From: Pseudomonas sp. Irchel s3h14
GTDB lineage: Bacteria > Pseudomonadota > Gammaproteobacteria > Pseudomonadales > Pseudomonadaceae
DNA length: 64,000 nucleotides
Assembly: GCF_900187425.1 (NCBI RefSeq)
Contig: NZ_FYDJ01000002.1
Span: 496,001 to 560,000, forward strand
Direction: 5' to 3'
The notes beneath the pieces were generated by a model. It saw nothing but the letters and a program-made list of their open reading frames with translations. It had not been told where the DNA came from and ran no database searches. A program made the position numbers and the translations under genes. This document shows positions 53,646 through 62,733 of the stretch, piece after piece. How positions within the stretch are numbered: position 1 is the first letter of the stretch; the number at the start of each line of letters is the position of its first letter.

Positions 53646-54767
53646 ATGACGGCAGCCACCCAACTGCGACTGGAAATTCCAGAGCCACACAACGCTATAC
53701 AAACCGAACTGCACCCAGACCTGAACCGCGCTCACGTACGCTTCATCGGTCTGGGCAAAACCTACAACGGCCAGCAAGGTCCGGTTGCGGCACTGCACGG
53801 CATCGACCTGGCGATCCAGCGCGGTGAAGTGTTCGGCATCATCGGCCGCAGCGGCGCCGGCAAGTCGTCGCTGATTCGCACCATCAACCGCCTGGAACAA
53901 CCGAGCACGGGCCGCGTGCTGATCGATCAGGTCGACATCGGCGAGTTCGATGAAGACCGCCTGGTGGCGCTGCGTCGGCGCATCGGCATGATCTTCCAGC
54001 ACTTCAACCTGATGTCGGCCAAGACTGTTTGGCAGAACGTCGAATTGCCGCTGAAAGTCGCAGGTGTGCCGAAGGAAAAACGCGAGCAGAAAGTCCGCGA
54101 ATTGCTGGAACTGGTGGGCCTGCAAGAGAAGCACAAAGCCTACCCGGCGCAGCTGTCCGGCGGGCAGAAACAACGCGTCGGCATCGCTAGGGCACTGGTG
54201 CATGACCCGGCGATTCTGCTGTGCGACGAAGCCACTTCGGCGCTGGACCCGGAGACCACGCAATCGATCCTCGGCCTGCTGCGCGAGATCAATCAGCGCC
54301 TGGGCCTGACCATCGTGCTGATCACCCACGAGATGGCGGTGATTCGCGATATCTGTGATCGAGTCGTCGTGCTTGAACACGGACGAATCGTCGAGCAAGG
54401 CCCGGTCTGGGAAGTCTTTGGCAACCCGCAGCACGAGGTCAGCAAAACCTTGCTGGCACCGTTGCAACACGGTTTGCCGGAAGAACTGCAAAGCCGCTTG
54501 CAGGCACATCCACAGTCCTCGGGCGCCGCTGTTGTGTTGCGCTTGCAGTTCACCGGCAGCGCCAGCGACGAGCCGGACTTGGCCGCGTTGTTCAGTGCCC
54601 TCGGCGGGCGCGTGCGCTTGCTGCAAGGCGGCGTGGAACGGATTCAGGGCCACGCCCTCGGGCAATTGCTGCTGGCGGTGACCGGTTCGTCCCTCGGCGC
54701 AGAGGAATTGCGTCAACGCGCCGGCAACTGGGCGCAGCAGGTGGAGGTGCTGGGTTATGTGGTTTGA
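53646..54767 (+). CDS. metN: MetN-type ABC transporter, ATP-binding protein
   Basis: 373 residues. Walker A '[12 protein letters not shown]' near 68-79, signature '[15 protein letters not shown]' near 170-184, Walker B '[14 protein letters not shown]' near 190-203, switch histidine in '[12 protein letters not shown]', and a C-terminal NIL-type domain (about 295-372) that in MetN binds methionine for trans-inhibition. An N-terminal extension of about 30 residues precedes the ATPase core. The ATG at 53646, two bases after the metQ stop, is preferred. It overlaps the permease gene by 11 bases. Confidence 0.92.
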   Translation: MTAATQLRLEIPEPHNAIQTELHPDLNRAHVRFIGLGKTYNGQQGPVAALHGIDLAIQRGEVFGIIGRSGAGKSSLIRTINRLEQPSTGRVLIDQVDIGEFDEDRLVALRRRIGMIFQHFNLMSAKTVWQNVELPLKVAGVPKEKREQKVRELLELVGLQEKHKAYPAQLSGGQKQRVGIARALVHDPAILLCDEATSALDPETTQSILGLLREINQRLGLTIVLITHEMAVIRDICDRVVVLEHGRIVEQGPVWEVFGNPQHEVSKTLLAPLQHGLPEELQSRLQAHPQSSGAAVVLRLQFTGSASDEPDLAALFSALGGRVRLLQGGVERIQGHALGQLLLAVTGSSLGAEELRQRAGNWAQQVEVLGYVV

Positions 54768-55401
54768 TCGCTTGCTGCAAGGCTTTATCGACACCTTCCT
54801 GATGGTCGGCGTGTCGTCATTGATCGCGCTGCTGGCGGGCATTCCGCTGGCGGTGATTCTGGTCACCAGCTCCAAGGGCGGGATTTACGAGGCACCGGCG
54901 TTGAACCGTGCGTTGGGTGCATTCGTGAACCTGTTCCGCTCGATTCCGTTTCTGATTTTGATGGTGGCGCTGATTCCGTTTACGCGGTTGATCGTCGGCA
55001 CCACGTACGGCGTTTGGGCAGCCGTGGTGCCGCTGACCATCGCTGCCACGCCGTTCTTTGCGCGCATTGCCGAAGTCAGTTTGCGTGAGGTTGATCACGG
55101 GTTGATAGAAGCGGCGCAGGCGATGGGTTGCCGGCGCTGGCATATCGTTTGGCATGTGCTGTTGCCTGAGTCGCTGCCGGGGATTGTCGGCGGGTTCACC
55201 ATTACGCTGGTGACAATGATCAACTCGTCGGCCATGGCGGGGGCGATTGGTGCGGGTGGACTGGGGGACATCGCCTATCGGTACGGGTATCAGCGGTTTG
55301 ATAGCCAGATCATGTTGACGGTGATTGTGTTGCTGGTGGTGTTGGTGGCGGTGATTCAGTTGGGCGGAGATCGGCTGGCGCGTGGATTGAACAAGCGTTG
55401 A
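54757..55401 (+). CDS. metI: MetI-type ABC transporter, permease
   Basis: 214 residues with five membrane segments and the permease loop '[29 protein letters not shown]' near residues 112-140. Start ATG lies inside the end of metN. The metQ-metN-metI order here (binding protein first) differs from the common metN-metI-metQ order. Confidence 0.93.
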   Translation: MWFDRLLQGFIDTFLMVGVSSLIALLAGIPLAVILVTSSKGGIYEAPALNRALGAFVNLFRSIPFLILMVALIPFTRLIVGTTYGVWAAVVPLTIAATPFFARIAEVSLREVDHGLIEAAQAMGCRRWHIVWHVLLPESLPGIVGGFTITLVTMINSSAMAGAIGAGGLGDIAYRYGYQRFDSQIMLTVIVLLVVLVAVIQLGGDRLARGLNKR

Positions 55402-55437
55402 GTCTGGCTCAAGTCATTGGTTGTCAGTGATACCGCT

Positions 55438-55518
55438 TTCGCGAGCAAGCCCGCTCCCACATTTGATCGCGTCCGCCCGGGCAACGCGGTCGAATGTGGG
55501 AGCGGGCTTGCTCGCGAA
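55438..55518. repeat. REP inverted pair (family B)
   Basis: TTCGCGAGCAAGCCCGCTCC on the left and its inverse ending GCTTGCTCGCGAA on the right, separated by about 25 bases with its own small stem. It lies 37 bases after metI and can end the transporter transcript. Confidence 0.92.
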
Positions 55519-55586
55519 TGGCTGCGAAGCAGCCACCGGCGCCTTGGCGTATATTCGGCAAATCCCAATTGCCTGCGCAGCCGACC

Positions 55587-56216
55587 ATGAAACAGACCCC
55601 CACCGACCTCGAGCAGATCACCTCCACCACCCTGGGCCATTACAACTCGGTGGCGGAAAGTTTTCGCGAAGGGACTCGCGATCATGATGTCAGCCAGAAC
55701 ATTGATGCGCTGCTGCGGCATATTCAGGGGGAGGCGCCGTTCGACATTCTCGACTTTGGCTGTGGGCCGGGGCGTGATTTGCAAACCTTCACGCGCATGG
55801 GCCACACCGCTGTCGGGCTTGATGGCTCGGAGAAGTTCGCGCAGATGGCGCGCGAAGACAGCGGTTGTGAGGTCTGGCAGCAGGATTTTCTGAAGCTGGA
55901 TTTGCCGGCTGAGCGCTTTGACGGGGTCTTCGCCAATGCGGTGTTGTTCCATATTCCGCGTCAGGAATTGCCTCGGGTGTTGAAGGAGTTGCGCGGTGCT
56001 TTGAAGCCGGGTGGCGTGTTGTTCAGTTCCAATCCGCGTGGCGAGAATCAGGAGGGGTGGAATGGGCCGCGTTATGGGGCGTACCACGATCTTGAGTCGT
56101 GGCAGCAATTGCTGACGGCGGCGGGGTTTGTGGAGCTGGAGCATTACTACCGGCCGGCGGGACTGCCGCGGGAGCAGCAGCCTTGGTTGGCGAGTGTTTG
56201 GCGTAAGCCGGCGTAG
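55587..56216 (+). CDS. Class I SAM-dependent methyltransferase
   Basis: 209 residues. Motif I 'ILDFGCGPGRDLQTF' near 52-66, acidic residue after strand beta2 in 'VGLDGSEKFAQMA', then 'FDGVFANAVLFHIP' near 111-124 and 'LKELRGALKPGGVLFSSNP' near 133-151. Methyl acceptor unknown; it looks like the Tehb/UbiE-like small methyltransferases. Single gene, ending in the hairpin at 56232-56249. Confidence 0.88.
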   Translation: MKQTPTDLEQITSTTLGHYNSVAESFREGTRDHDVSQNIDALLRHIQGEAPFDILDFGCGPGRDLQTFTRMGHTAVGLDGSEKFAQMAREDSGCEVWQQDFLKLDLPAERFDGVFANAVLFHIPRQELPRVLKELRGALKPGGVLFSSNPRGENQEGWNGPRYGAYHDLESWQQLLTAAGFVELEHYYRPAGLPREQQPWLASVWRKPA

Positions 56217-56231
56217 CCTGTCAGGACGCAA

Positions 56232-56249
56232 TCGCGAGCAAGCTCGCGA
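56232..56249 (+). terminator. Palindromic hairpin after the methyltransferase gene
   Basis: TCGCGAGC-AA-GCTCGCGA, 8-bp perfect stem followed by AAAGTTTTC; a REP-derived half. It lies 16 bases after the stop and just before the convergent gene ending at 56257. Confidence 0.6.
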
Positions 56250-56256
56250 AAGTTTT

Positions 56257-58515
56257 CTAACGTTGCACAGCGACTTGATAGGTTGCCACTCCCCCATGCG
56301 CGTCAAACGCGGTGATGCTTCGATCGGCCAGCTGTCGCCCATCAATCTCACGTTCGCGTAAATCAAAATTCGCCACCAGTCTGGTGCCATCGGCGAACGT
56401 TGTCTGCTGTACCTGACGATCCTCAGTCAACCAACGGAAATCTGTCATCGCCTGAGTCGCCAGACGCTCATGCAGCGGGCGGAAGAAAACATCCTGACGA
56501 GCAATCACCGGTAACCGCTGCTTCAGCGTCGCCGCACTCAGGTGATACAGCGGCGGCACGTTGTAGAGCAATTGAGTCAGCTCATTCTCGGCGCGCACAT
56601 TGCTCAACTTAAAGCTGTCGAACAGCCAGTGATGGGTGGTGATCACCGAGCCATGGAACACCGCCTGATAAAGCGGCAAGCGCGTTTGCGGAGCAAAGTG
56701 AACCGTGCGGTAGGGTTCCTTGAGGGGCACGGTTTTGAAGAAAACCTGCGGCTGTTCATTAGGAAACCAGCGGCCCAAGTAATAGGGCGACTTCGGATTC
56801 TTGCTCATATCCGAATCCCCCCAGCCGATCACCGGTGTCTGCATCCCATGGGCAAACAGTACACCTTGGGCCGTGGTGGCGTTGCCATCCTCGGAGCCGG
56901 TCGGTAGCTTCAACGTCTCGTTGACCCAGCGCGAGGCGTCGATGTTGCCCTCGGCATTTTGCACCTGAGTCATGGTCGCTCCCACACGGTAGCTATCAAA
57001 CAGCATGCCGGTGGCGTAGGCGTCCAGAAACCAGCTATTGAACCCGGCCTTGCCATGTACAGCCCTGATGCGCGCCTCAAGCAATGGCCGAACACAACGC
57101 GGCTCGGTGTAATGCCCCGATTGCTGAAACCCGCTTTTGAACGTCCCGGTTTCCAACACGATCGCACATTCCTGATTGGCTCTGAAGCCCAGATGCGCGG
57201 TGGTCCAGTCCGGGTTTTCAGTGATGGTCAGTGCCGTCTCATAGGAATCATAAGGCGCCACCAGGTAGCCTGCGGCAACGCCTTGACGCACCGTTTCAGG
57301 GTGCCAGAGACCACCTTCCCAACCCTCGCCAAGGCCTAACCATAATCGCGACAAGCCCGCAGCTTTCAGTTGTTCGATAGTCGTTGGTGACAAGGTATTG
57401 CCCCAGCGCTCCGGTATTGCCGTCACAGCATCGGAGAACGCCACTGCCAGCTCTGCACGTAACAAGCCGTAGCCGTCAGCCAGTTTTTGCATGTCCGGTT
57501 CGACGACAGACTGCCAGCCGTTGCGTGCCTTCTTGTTGAGCGCAGCATTGAGGCTGCGTAGCAACGTGACTTGCTGGTAACGATCAAGCGGTGGCTCAGC
57601 CCGGGCCAATAACTGCGTACTTTCAGCGTCAAAACTGGTACGTAACTCGCTGGCCAGTACACCGTTACCGCGCAACCCTTTCAGCAAAGCTGGCCAGCTT
57701 CGAACATCGTCCGGTCCGAGCAGGTCGTTACCCCACAGATAAACATGACTGGCTCCCAGGAGCTTTTTGGCTTCGGGAATCTTCAGCAGTTTGTCGCTCA
57801 AGGTTTCGTATTGCCCGCTGTCGACCAACCATTTCCGATAGCGCTTGGCACCCGCCAACAGATCGACATCACCCAACGACAGCTTGAAAGTTAGCGGTGC
57901 ATTGGGCTCAAGGGAGGTGAATTGATGATGGACAGTCAGAGCAAGGGTGTTGTTGTTTTCGGCGCTGAAAATCAGGCGATTGTTGTAAGGGTTGGTCATC
58001 AGCCAGTTCAGCGTGAAGCCACCGTGATCAACGCCCCACAGCGGCAAACTCAGGTCTTGGGTGGTATTGAACTCCCCCTGATCGAGCAGAAAGGTTTGCC
58101 ACAACGGATCACCGGCAGGCACATAACGCCCCTCGGCCAGCGGCAAGATCAGTCCTTTGCCCATAGAACTGCCGGGCTGTTTTAGAAAGCTCAGCTCACC
58201 GGGATCACGGGCCGTGATGGACAGGGACAGGTCTCGCTGATCGAGGGCGGCACTCAGCGTCCAGGCGCCGTCATCCCACTGCCAGTCCATGCGATTGGCG
58301 CTTTGCTTGAGGTTGCTGACCTTATACCCAGTACCGCCCGACGAGGCTTGCACTGGCGAATGTTGTGCGGGGATGACGCGGATCGCCAGCGTGGCGGGAT
58401 CGAGTTCGACGCGCCACAGCGAATTTTCCAGCACATTACCGGCCAGCGTCGGGGGTGAACACAACAGAGCGCCGAGCAACAGCACATAGCGCAGACAATA
58501 GGTCATCGGTGACAT
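56257..58515 (-). CDS. Secreted glycoside-hydrolase-like protein, family unclear
   Basis: 752 residues. Signal peptide about 1-25 ('YVLLLGALLCSPPTLAGNV'). The N-terminal third (about 26-245) looks like an all-beta galactose-mutarotase-like sandwich, the middle (about 255-620) like a TIM barrel with 'HVYLWGNDLLGPDDVRSWPA' and 'NSWFLDAYATGMLFDSYRVG', where the aspartate after FL is a possible catalytic residue, followed by a small beta C-terminus. The layout resembles endo-alpha-N-acetylgalactosaminidase/GH101-like or related glycosidases, but I cannot assign a family with confidence. The ATG at 58515 follows GGAGGAGGGACTTCG; upstream in-frame ATGs are less well placed. Single gene; substrate unknown. 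Confidence 0.7.
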   Translation of the reverse strand: MSPMTYCLRYVLLLGALLCSPPTLAGNVLENSLWRVELDPATLAIRVIPAQHSPVQASSGGTGYKVSNLKQSANRMDWQWDDGAWTLSAALDQRDLSLSITARDPGELSFLKQPGSSMGKGLILPLAEGRYVPAGDPLWQTFLLDQGEFNTTQDLSLPLWGVDHGGFTLNWLMTNPYNNRLIFSAENNNTLALTVHHQFTSLEPNAPLTFKLSLGDVDLLAGAKRYRKWLVDSGQYETLSDKLLKIPEAKKLLGASHVYLWGNDLLGPDDVRSWPALLKGLRGNGVLASELRTSFDAESTQLLARAEPPLDRYQQVTLLRSLNAALNKKARNGWQSVVEPDMQKLADGYGLLRAELAVAFSDAVTAIPERWGNTLSPTTIEQLKAAGLSRLWLGLGEGWEGGLWHPETVRQGVAAGYLVAPYDSYETALTITENPDWTTAHLGFRANQECAIVLETGTFKSGFQQSGHYTEPRCVRPLLEARIRAVHGKAGFNSWFLDAYATGMLFDSYRVGATMTQVQNAEGNIDASRWVNETLKLPTGSEDGNATTAQGVLFAHGMQTPVIGWGDSDMSKNPKSPYYLGRWFPNEQPQVFFKTVPLKEPYRTVHFAPQTRLPLYQAVFHGSVITTHHWLFDSFKLSNVRAENELTQLLYNVPPLYHLSAATLKQRLPVIARQDVFFRPLHERLATQAMTDFRWLTEDRQVQQTTFADGTRLVANFDLREREIDGRQLADRSITAFDAHGGVATYQVAVQR

Positions 58516-58574
58516 CGAAGTCCCTCCTCCATTTGGAAAGGGACCGTACAGCAACGCACCACCCATGTAAGTAG

Positions 58575-58605
58575 GACCGTTCCCAAGCGTCACTCGGGAA
58601 CGATC
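58575..58605. repeat. Repeat family A, degenerate outer hairpin
   Basis: GACCGTTCCCAAGCG followed by TCACTCGGGAACGATC: only the outer stem is left. It lies between the triC stop (58616) and the upstream region of the glycosidase-like gene. Confidence 0.55.
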
Positions 58606-58615
58606 AACGCATCAA

Positions 58616-61600
58616 TTACTGCGCTTCTTTTTTCGGTTCGCGAATCTTGTACCAAGCCACATAAAGCGCCGGCAAAAACAGCAATGTCAGCAACGTCGCA
58701 ATAATAATCCCGCCAATCATCGCGTAGGCCATCGGCCCCCAGAACACTTCCCGGGCGATCGGGATCATCCCCAGGCTCGCCGCCGCAGCCGTCAGCAGAA
58801 TCGGCCGACGACGATGCTCCGTGGCTTGCACCACGGCATCCCACGGTGCATGACCGTCCTTCTCCAGGGCATCGATCTGCGTCACCAGAATCACCGAGTT
58901 GCGGATGATGATGCCGATCAGCGCCAGAATCCCGAGAATCGCCACAAAGCCCATCGGCGTGCCCGTCGGGATCAGCGCCAGCACCACGCCGATCAAGCCG
59001 AGCGGCGCGACGCTGGCCACCAGGAACAGCTTCTGCACGCTGTGCAACTGGATCATCAGGAAGGTCGCCATCAAAAACAGCATCAACGGCACAACCTTGG
59101 CAATCGGCCCCTGGGCCTTGCCGCTTTCCTCGACGGTGCCGCCAGTGGCGACCTTGTAGCCCACCGGCAAACTGGCGGCGAATTTATCGATGTCGGGTTG
59201 GAGTTGTTTCACCAGGTCGGTCGGCTGAATCTCATCGCGCACCGCCGCCTTGATGGTGATGGTCGGTTTGCGGTCGCGGCGCCAGACCAGCGGTTGCTCA
59301 AGTTCATAACGCACGGAAGCGAACGCCAGCAGCGGAATCGACGTGCCGCCCGGCGTGACGATCTGCAAATTCTGCAGGGTTTCCGGGGTGCCGCGTTCGG
59401 CGTCTTCCGCACGCCCCACCACGTTGATCAGGTAGATATCGTCATCGACCTGAGTCACTGGCACACCGACCACGATGCTGTTCATCAGGTTGGCCACGTC
59501 TTCCGACGACAGCCCCAATTGCCGCGCCTTGTCCTGGGCGATGTCGATACGCAGGACTTTGCCCGGTTCGTTCCAGTCGTAAATGATCTCGCCGATGTGC
59601 GAGTTTTTATCCAGTTCAGTGGCCAGGGCGATGGCGTGCTTGCGCACCTGATCGATGTCCTTGCCGCTGACCCGGTACTGAATCGGCCGCCCCACCGGCG
59701 GGCCCATTTCCAGCGCCTGGACGTAGCTGCCGATACCGACAAAATCATTGCGCAGCCGCTCGCGCAAGCGCTGGCTAAGCGCGTTACGCGATTCCAGCCC
59801 TTTGCTGACGATCACCAGTTGCGCGTAATACGGGTTCTGCAATTGCTGGTCGAGCGGCAGGTAGAAACGGATCGCACCTTCGCCGATGTAGGTGCTCCAG
59901 CGCACGATGTCCGGATCGTCCTTGAGCGTTGCTTCGAGCTTGTCCACAGCCTTGCGGGTTTCGGCGATCGAGGCGTTTTGCGGCAGGTTCAGGTCGACGA
60001 GGATTTCCGGGCGGTCCGAGGACGGGAAGAACTGGTTCTGCACAAACTGCATGGAAAACACCGACGCCACGAACAGCGCGATGGTGATGCCGATCGCCCA
60101 CCAGCGATTGCGCATGGCCCAGAGCATGCCGTAATTGAACGTCCGACCGATGCGTCCCGGTTCTGCGTCGTGAGGTTTCACGTTGGCGCTGAGTATGTGC
60201 ACACCGATCACAGGGGCGAATAGCACCGCGACAATCCAGGACACGATCATGGCCACCGCGATCACCGCGAACAGCGTGAAGGTGTACTCGCCGGCCGAGC
60301 TGGCGTTCAGGCCGATGGGCACGAAACCGGCCACCGTCACCAACGTACCGGTGAGCATCGGGAACGCGGTCGAGGTGTAGGCGAACGTGGCCGCTTGCTC
60401 CTTGGTCTCGCCCATTTCCAGGCGCGTGACCATCATCTCGACGGTGATCATCGCGTCATCCACCAGCAGGCCGAGCGCAATGATCAGCGCGCCGAGGGAG
60501 ATCCGCTGCATGGTGATGCCGCTGTACTCCATGAAGACAAAGACCATCGCCAGCACCAGCGGAATCGAGCACGCCACCACCAACCCGGCGCGCACGCCGA
60601 GGCTGATGAAGCTGACGATCAGCACGATCACCACCGCTTCGAACAATGCGCTGGTGAAGCCGCCGACGGCTTTTTCCACCACTTCGGCCTGGTCGGAAAC
60701 GTTGTGCACGCCGACGCCCACCGGCAGGTCGGCGGTCAGGTCATTCATGCGCTGGTGCAGCGCGTTGCCGAACTCCTGAATATTGCCGCCCTTCTTCATC
60801 GCAATGGCGAGGCCGATGGCAGGATGACCGTTAAAGCGGAATTCCGGCGTCGCCGGGTCAACGTAGCCACGGCTGATTTCGGCGACATCGGCGAGGCGGT
60901 AGAAGCGGTCGTTGAGCCGCAGGTTAACGTTTTCCAGGTCTTTCTCCGAGGCAAACTGCCCCGTCGTACGCACGGAAATCCGCTCGGGACCGGCCTCGAT
61001 CACACCGGCCGGTGTCACCGCGTTTTGCGATTGCAGGCTCTGCACCACCTGACGCTGATCGATGCCCAGCGCCGCCAGTTTGCGAGTGGAGAAATTCAGG
61101 TAGAGGACTTCATCCTGCTCGCCGACCATCTCGACCTTGCCCAGCCCCGGCACTTCGCGGATCTCGGCGCGGACCTGCTCGACGTAATCGCGCAATTGGC
61201 GCATCGACAAACCGTCGGCGGTAAAGGCGTACACCGAACCAAACACATCACCGAATTCATCGTTGAACCCCGGCCCTTGCAGGCCTTGTGGGAAGTCGCC
61301 GCGAATGTCGTTGATCTTCTTGCGCACCTGATACCAGATTTCCGGGATGTCCTTGGCGCTGGTGGTATCGCGCAAGTTAACGAAAACCGTCGACTCGCCG
61401 GGGCGGGTGTAGCTTTTCACGTAGTCGAGGGAGTCGAGCTCTTCGAGTTTTTTCTCGATCCGGTCAGTGACCTGCTTGAGGGTTTCTTCCTGGGTCGCGC
61501 CCGGCCAGCGGGTCTGGATCACCATGGTTTTGATGGTGAACGACGGGTCTTCCTCGCGGCCGAGGTTCATGTACGAAAACACGCCCATCAGCAGCGCGAC

Positions 61601-61669
61601 GAACATCAAATACCAGACAAACGACTGATGCTTGAGGGCCCATTCGGATAAGTTGAAACTCCCTTTCAT
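58616..61669 (-). CDS. triC: RND efflux pump inner-membrane transporter, TriC type
   Basis: 1017 residues, HAE1/HME-type RND transporter with twelve membrane segments and two large periplasmic loops. The proton-relay aspartates are in TM4 'ALGLLVDDAMITVEMMVTRL' near residues 400-420. The N-terminus ('FNLSEWALKHQSFVWYLMF') and the two-adaptor operon match P. aeruginosa TriC, which exports triclosan and other compounds through OpmH. It overlaps the second adaptor gene by 4 bases. No outer-membrane factor gene is present in the window, as in the P. aeruginosa triABC locus. Confidence 0.9.
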   Translation of the reverse strand: MKGSFNLSEWALKHQSFVWYLMFVALLMGVFSYMNLGREEDPSFTIKTMVIQTRWPGATQEETLKQVTDRIEKKLEELDSLDYVKSYTRPGESTVFVNLRDTTSAKDIPEIWYQVRKKINDIRGDFPQGLQGPGFNDEFGDVFGSVYAFTADGLSMRQLRDYVEQVRAEIREVPGLGKVEMVGEQDEVLYLNFSTRKLAALGIDQRQVVQSLQSQNAVTPAGVIEAGPERISVRTTGQFASEKDLENVNLRLNDRFYRLADVAEISRGYVDPATPEFRFNGHPAIGLAIAMKKGGNIQEFGNALHQRMNDLTADLPVGVGVHNVSDQAEVVEKAVGGFTSALFEAVVIVLIVSFISLGVRAGLVVACSIPLVLAMVFVFMEYSGITMQRISLGALIIALGLLVDDAMITVEMMVTRLEMGETKEQAATFAYTSTAFPMLTGTLVTVAGFVPIGLNASSAGEYTFTLFAVIAVAMIVSWIVAVLFAPVIGVHILSANVKPHDAEPGRIGRTFNYGMLWAMRNRWWAIGITIALFVASVFSMQFVQNQFFPSSDRPEILVDLNLPQNASIAETRKAVDKLEATLKDDPDIVRWSTYIGEGAIRFYLPLDQQLQNPYYAQLVIVSKGLESRNALSQRLRERLRNDFVGIGSYVQALEMGPPVGRPIQYRVSGKDIDQVRKHAIALATELDKNSHIGEIIYDWNEPGKVLRIDIAQDKARQLGLSSEDVANLMNSIVVGVPVTQVDDDIYLINVVGRAEDAERGTPETLQNLQIVTPGGTSIPLLAFASVRYELEQPLVWRRDRKPTITIKAAVRDEIQPTDLVKQLQPDIDKFAASLPVGYKVATGGTVEESGKAQGPIAKVVPLMLFLMATFLMIQLHSVQKLFLVASVAPLGLIGVVLALIPTGTPMGFVAILGILALIGIIIRNSVILVTQIDALEKDGHAPWDAVVQATEHRRRPILLTAAAASLGMIPIAREVFWGPMAYAMIGGIIIATLLTLLFLPALYVAWYKIREPKKEAQ

Positions 61670-62733
61670 TGCGGGCTGTCCTCATCGATTTTTACTTTTT
61701 GCCCCGGTTTCAGGCTATTCACGCCGGCACTGACCACTCGCTCGCCAGACTTCACGCCGTTGGCCAGGACCATCGTTGAGTCAGTGCGGCTGATCAGGCT
61801 GACGTCTCGTGGGGAAACGGTTTGGGTCTGCGGGTCGATGACCCAGATCCGCGGTTTGCCATCGACCTCCTGGAGCGCGGTCAGGGGCAGTTCGATACGC
61901 GGTTTGATCGCAGAGCTAAGGGTCACGCTGATCGCCGTGCCCAGGCGAAACCCCGGTGGCGTGTCGGTCAGTGTCAGCCGGGCGCGACGGGTGCGGGTCG
62001 CGCTTTGCGCCTGGGGTTCGATTTCACGAACGATGGCTGTAGTGGTGATGCTCGGGTCGAGCTGGACGGCAACCTGAAACACCACGTCTTCCGGCAACTG
62101 GTCGACCAGCGTGTCCGGTAGATCGATCACGGCTTCCTTGATGTCCGGCTGCGCCAGGGTCACCACTTGCTGGCCGGCGCTGACGACTTGCCCGGCTTCG
62201 GCGCTCCACGCGGTGACGATGGCCTTGTGGTCGGCGCGCAGTTCGACGTAGTTGAGCTGGTCCTTGGCCTGATCGACCGCTGCCTTCGCTTGATCGAGGG
62301 AGGCCTGGGTGGTTTTGAGGTCGGTCTGTGCGACGTCGAGTTGCGCCTGGGCGCCCACGCCACGATCGAACAACTCTTGCTGACGCCGGGCGTTGGCCTG
62401 AGCGTTGATGAGTTGCGCCTGGACGTTGGCCAGATCACCCTGAGCGGAACGCAACTGGTTCTGCTGATCGGTGGGGTCGAGCGTGGCGAGCAACGCGCCC
62501 TGATCGACTTCGGCACCGACATCGACATTACGGCTGGCGATGCGTCCCTGCACCCGGAAGCCGACATTGCTTTCATAACGGGCCTGGATGCTGCCGGCGA
62601 AGCGGCCCAGGCTTTCTTCGTCCAGCGCCTGGACCTTGATCGATAGCACCGGACGCACCGGCTCCGGCGGCGGTTCTTCTTTCGAGCAGGCCACCAGCAT
62701 CACACCGGCGCAAACCAGTAACAGACGCTTCAT
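61666..62733 (-). CDS. triB: RND pump periplasmic adaptor 2, lipoprotein, TriB type
   Basis: 355 residues. Lipobox 'LLVCAGVMLVAC' with C16, then a lipoyl/barrel-sandwich region ('GFRVQGRIASRNVDVGAEVD'), a long alpha-helical hairpin (about 85-170, 'QGDLANVQAQLINAQANARRQ') and beta-barrel/membrane-proximal domains ('RLTLTDTPPGFRLGTAISV'). Second adaptor in the operon; coupled to both neighbours by 4-base overlaps. Confidence 0.9.
   Translation of the reverse strand: MKRLLLVCAGVMLVACSKEEPPPEPVRPVLSIKVQALDEESLGRFAGSIQARYESNVGFRVQGRIASRNVDVGAEVDQGALLATLDPTDQQNQLRSAQGDLANVQAQLINAQANARRQQELFDRGVGAQAQLDVAQTDLKTTQASLDQAKAAVDQAKDQLNYVELRADHKAIVTAWSAEAGQVVSAGQQVVTLAQPDIKEAVIDLPDTLVDQLPEDVVFQVAVQLDPSITTTAIVREIEPQAQSATRTRRARLTLTDTPPGFRLGTAISVTLSSAIKPRIELPLTALQEVDGKPRIWVIDPQTQTVSPRDVSLISRTDSTMVLANGVKSGERVVSAGVNSLKPGQKVKIDEDSPQ

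Noticed and set aside
60395..61651. 418-codon plus-strand frame opposite triC
   Set aside because: Shadow of triC; no domain features.
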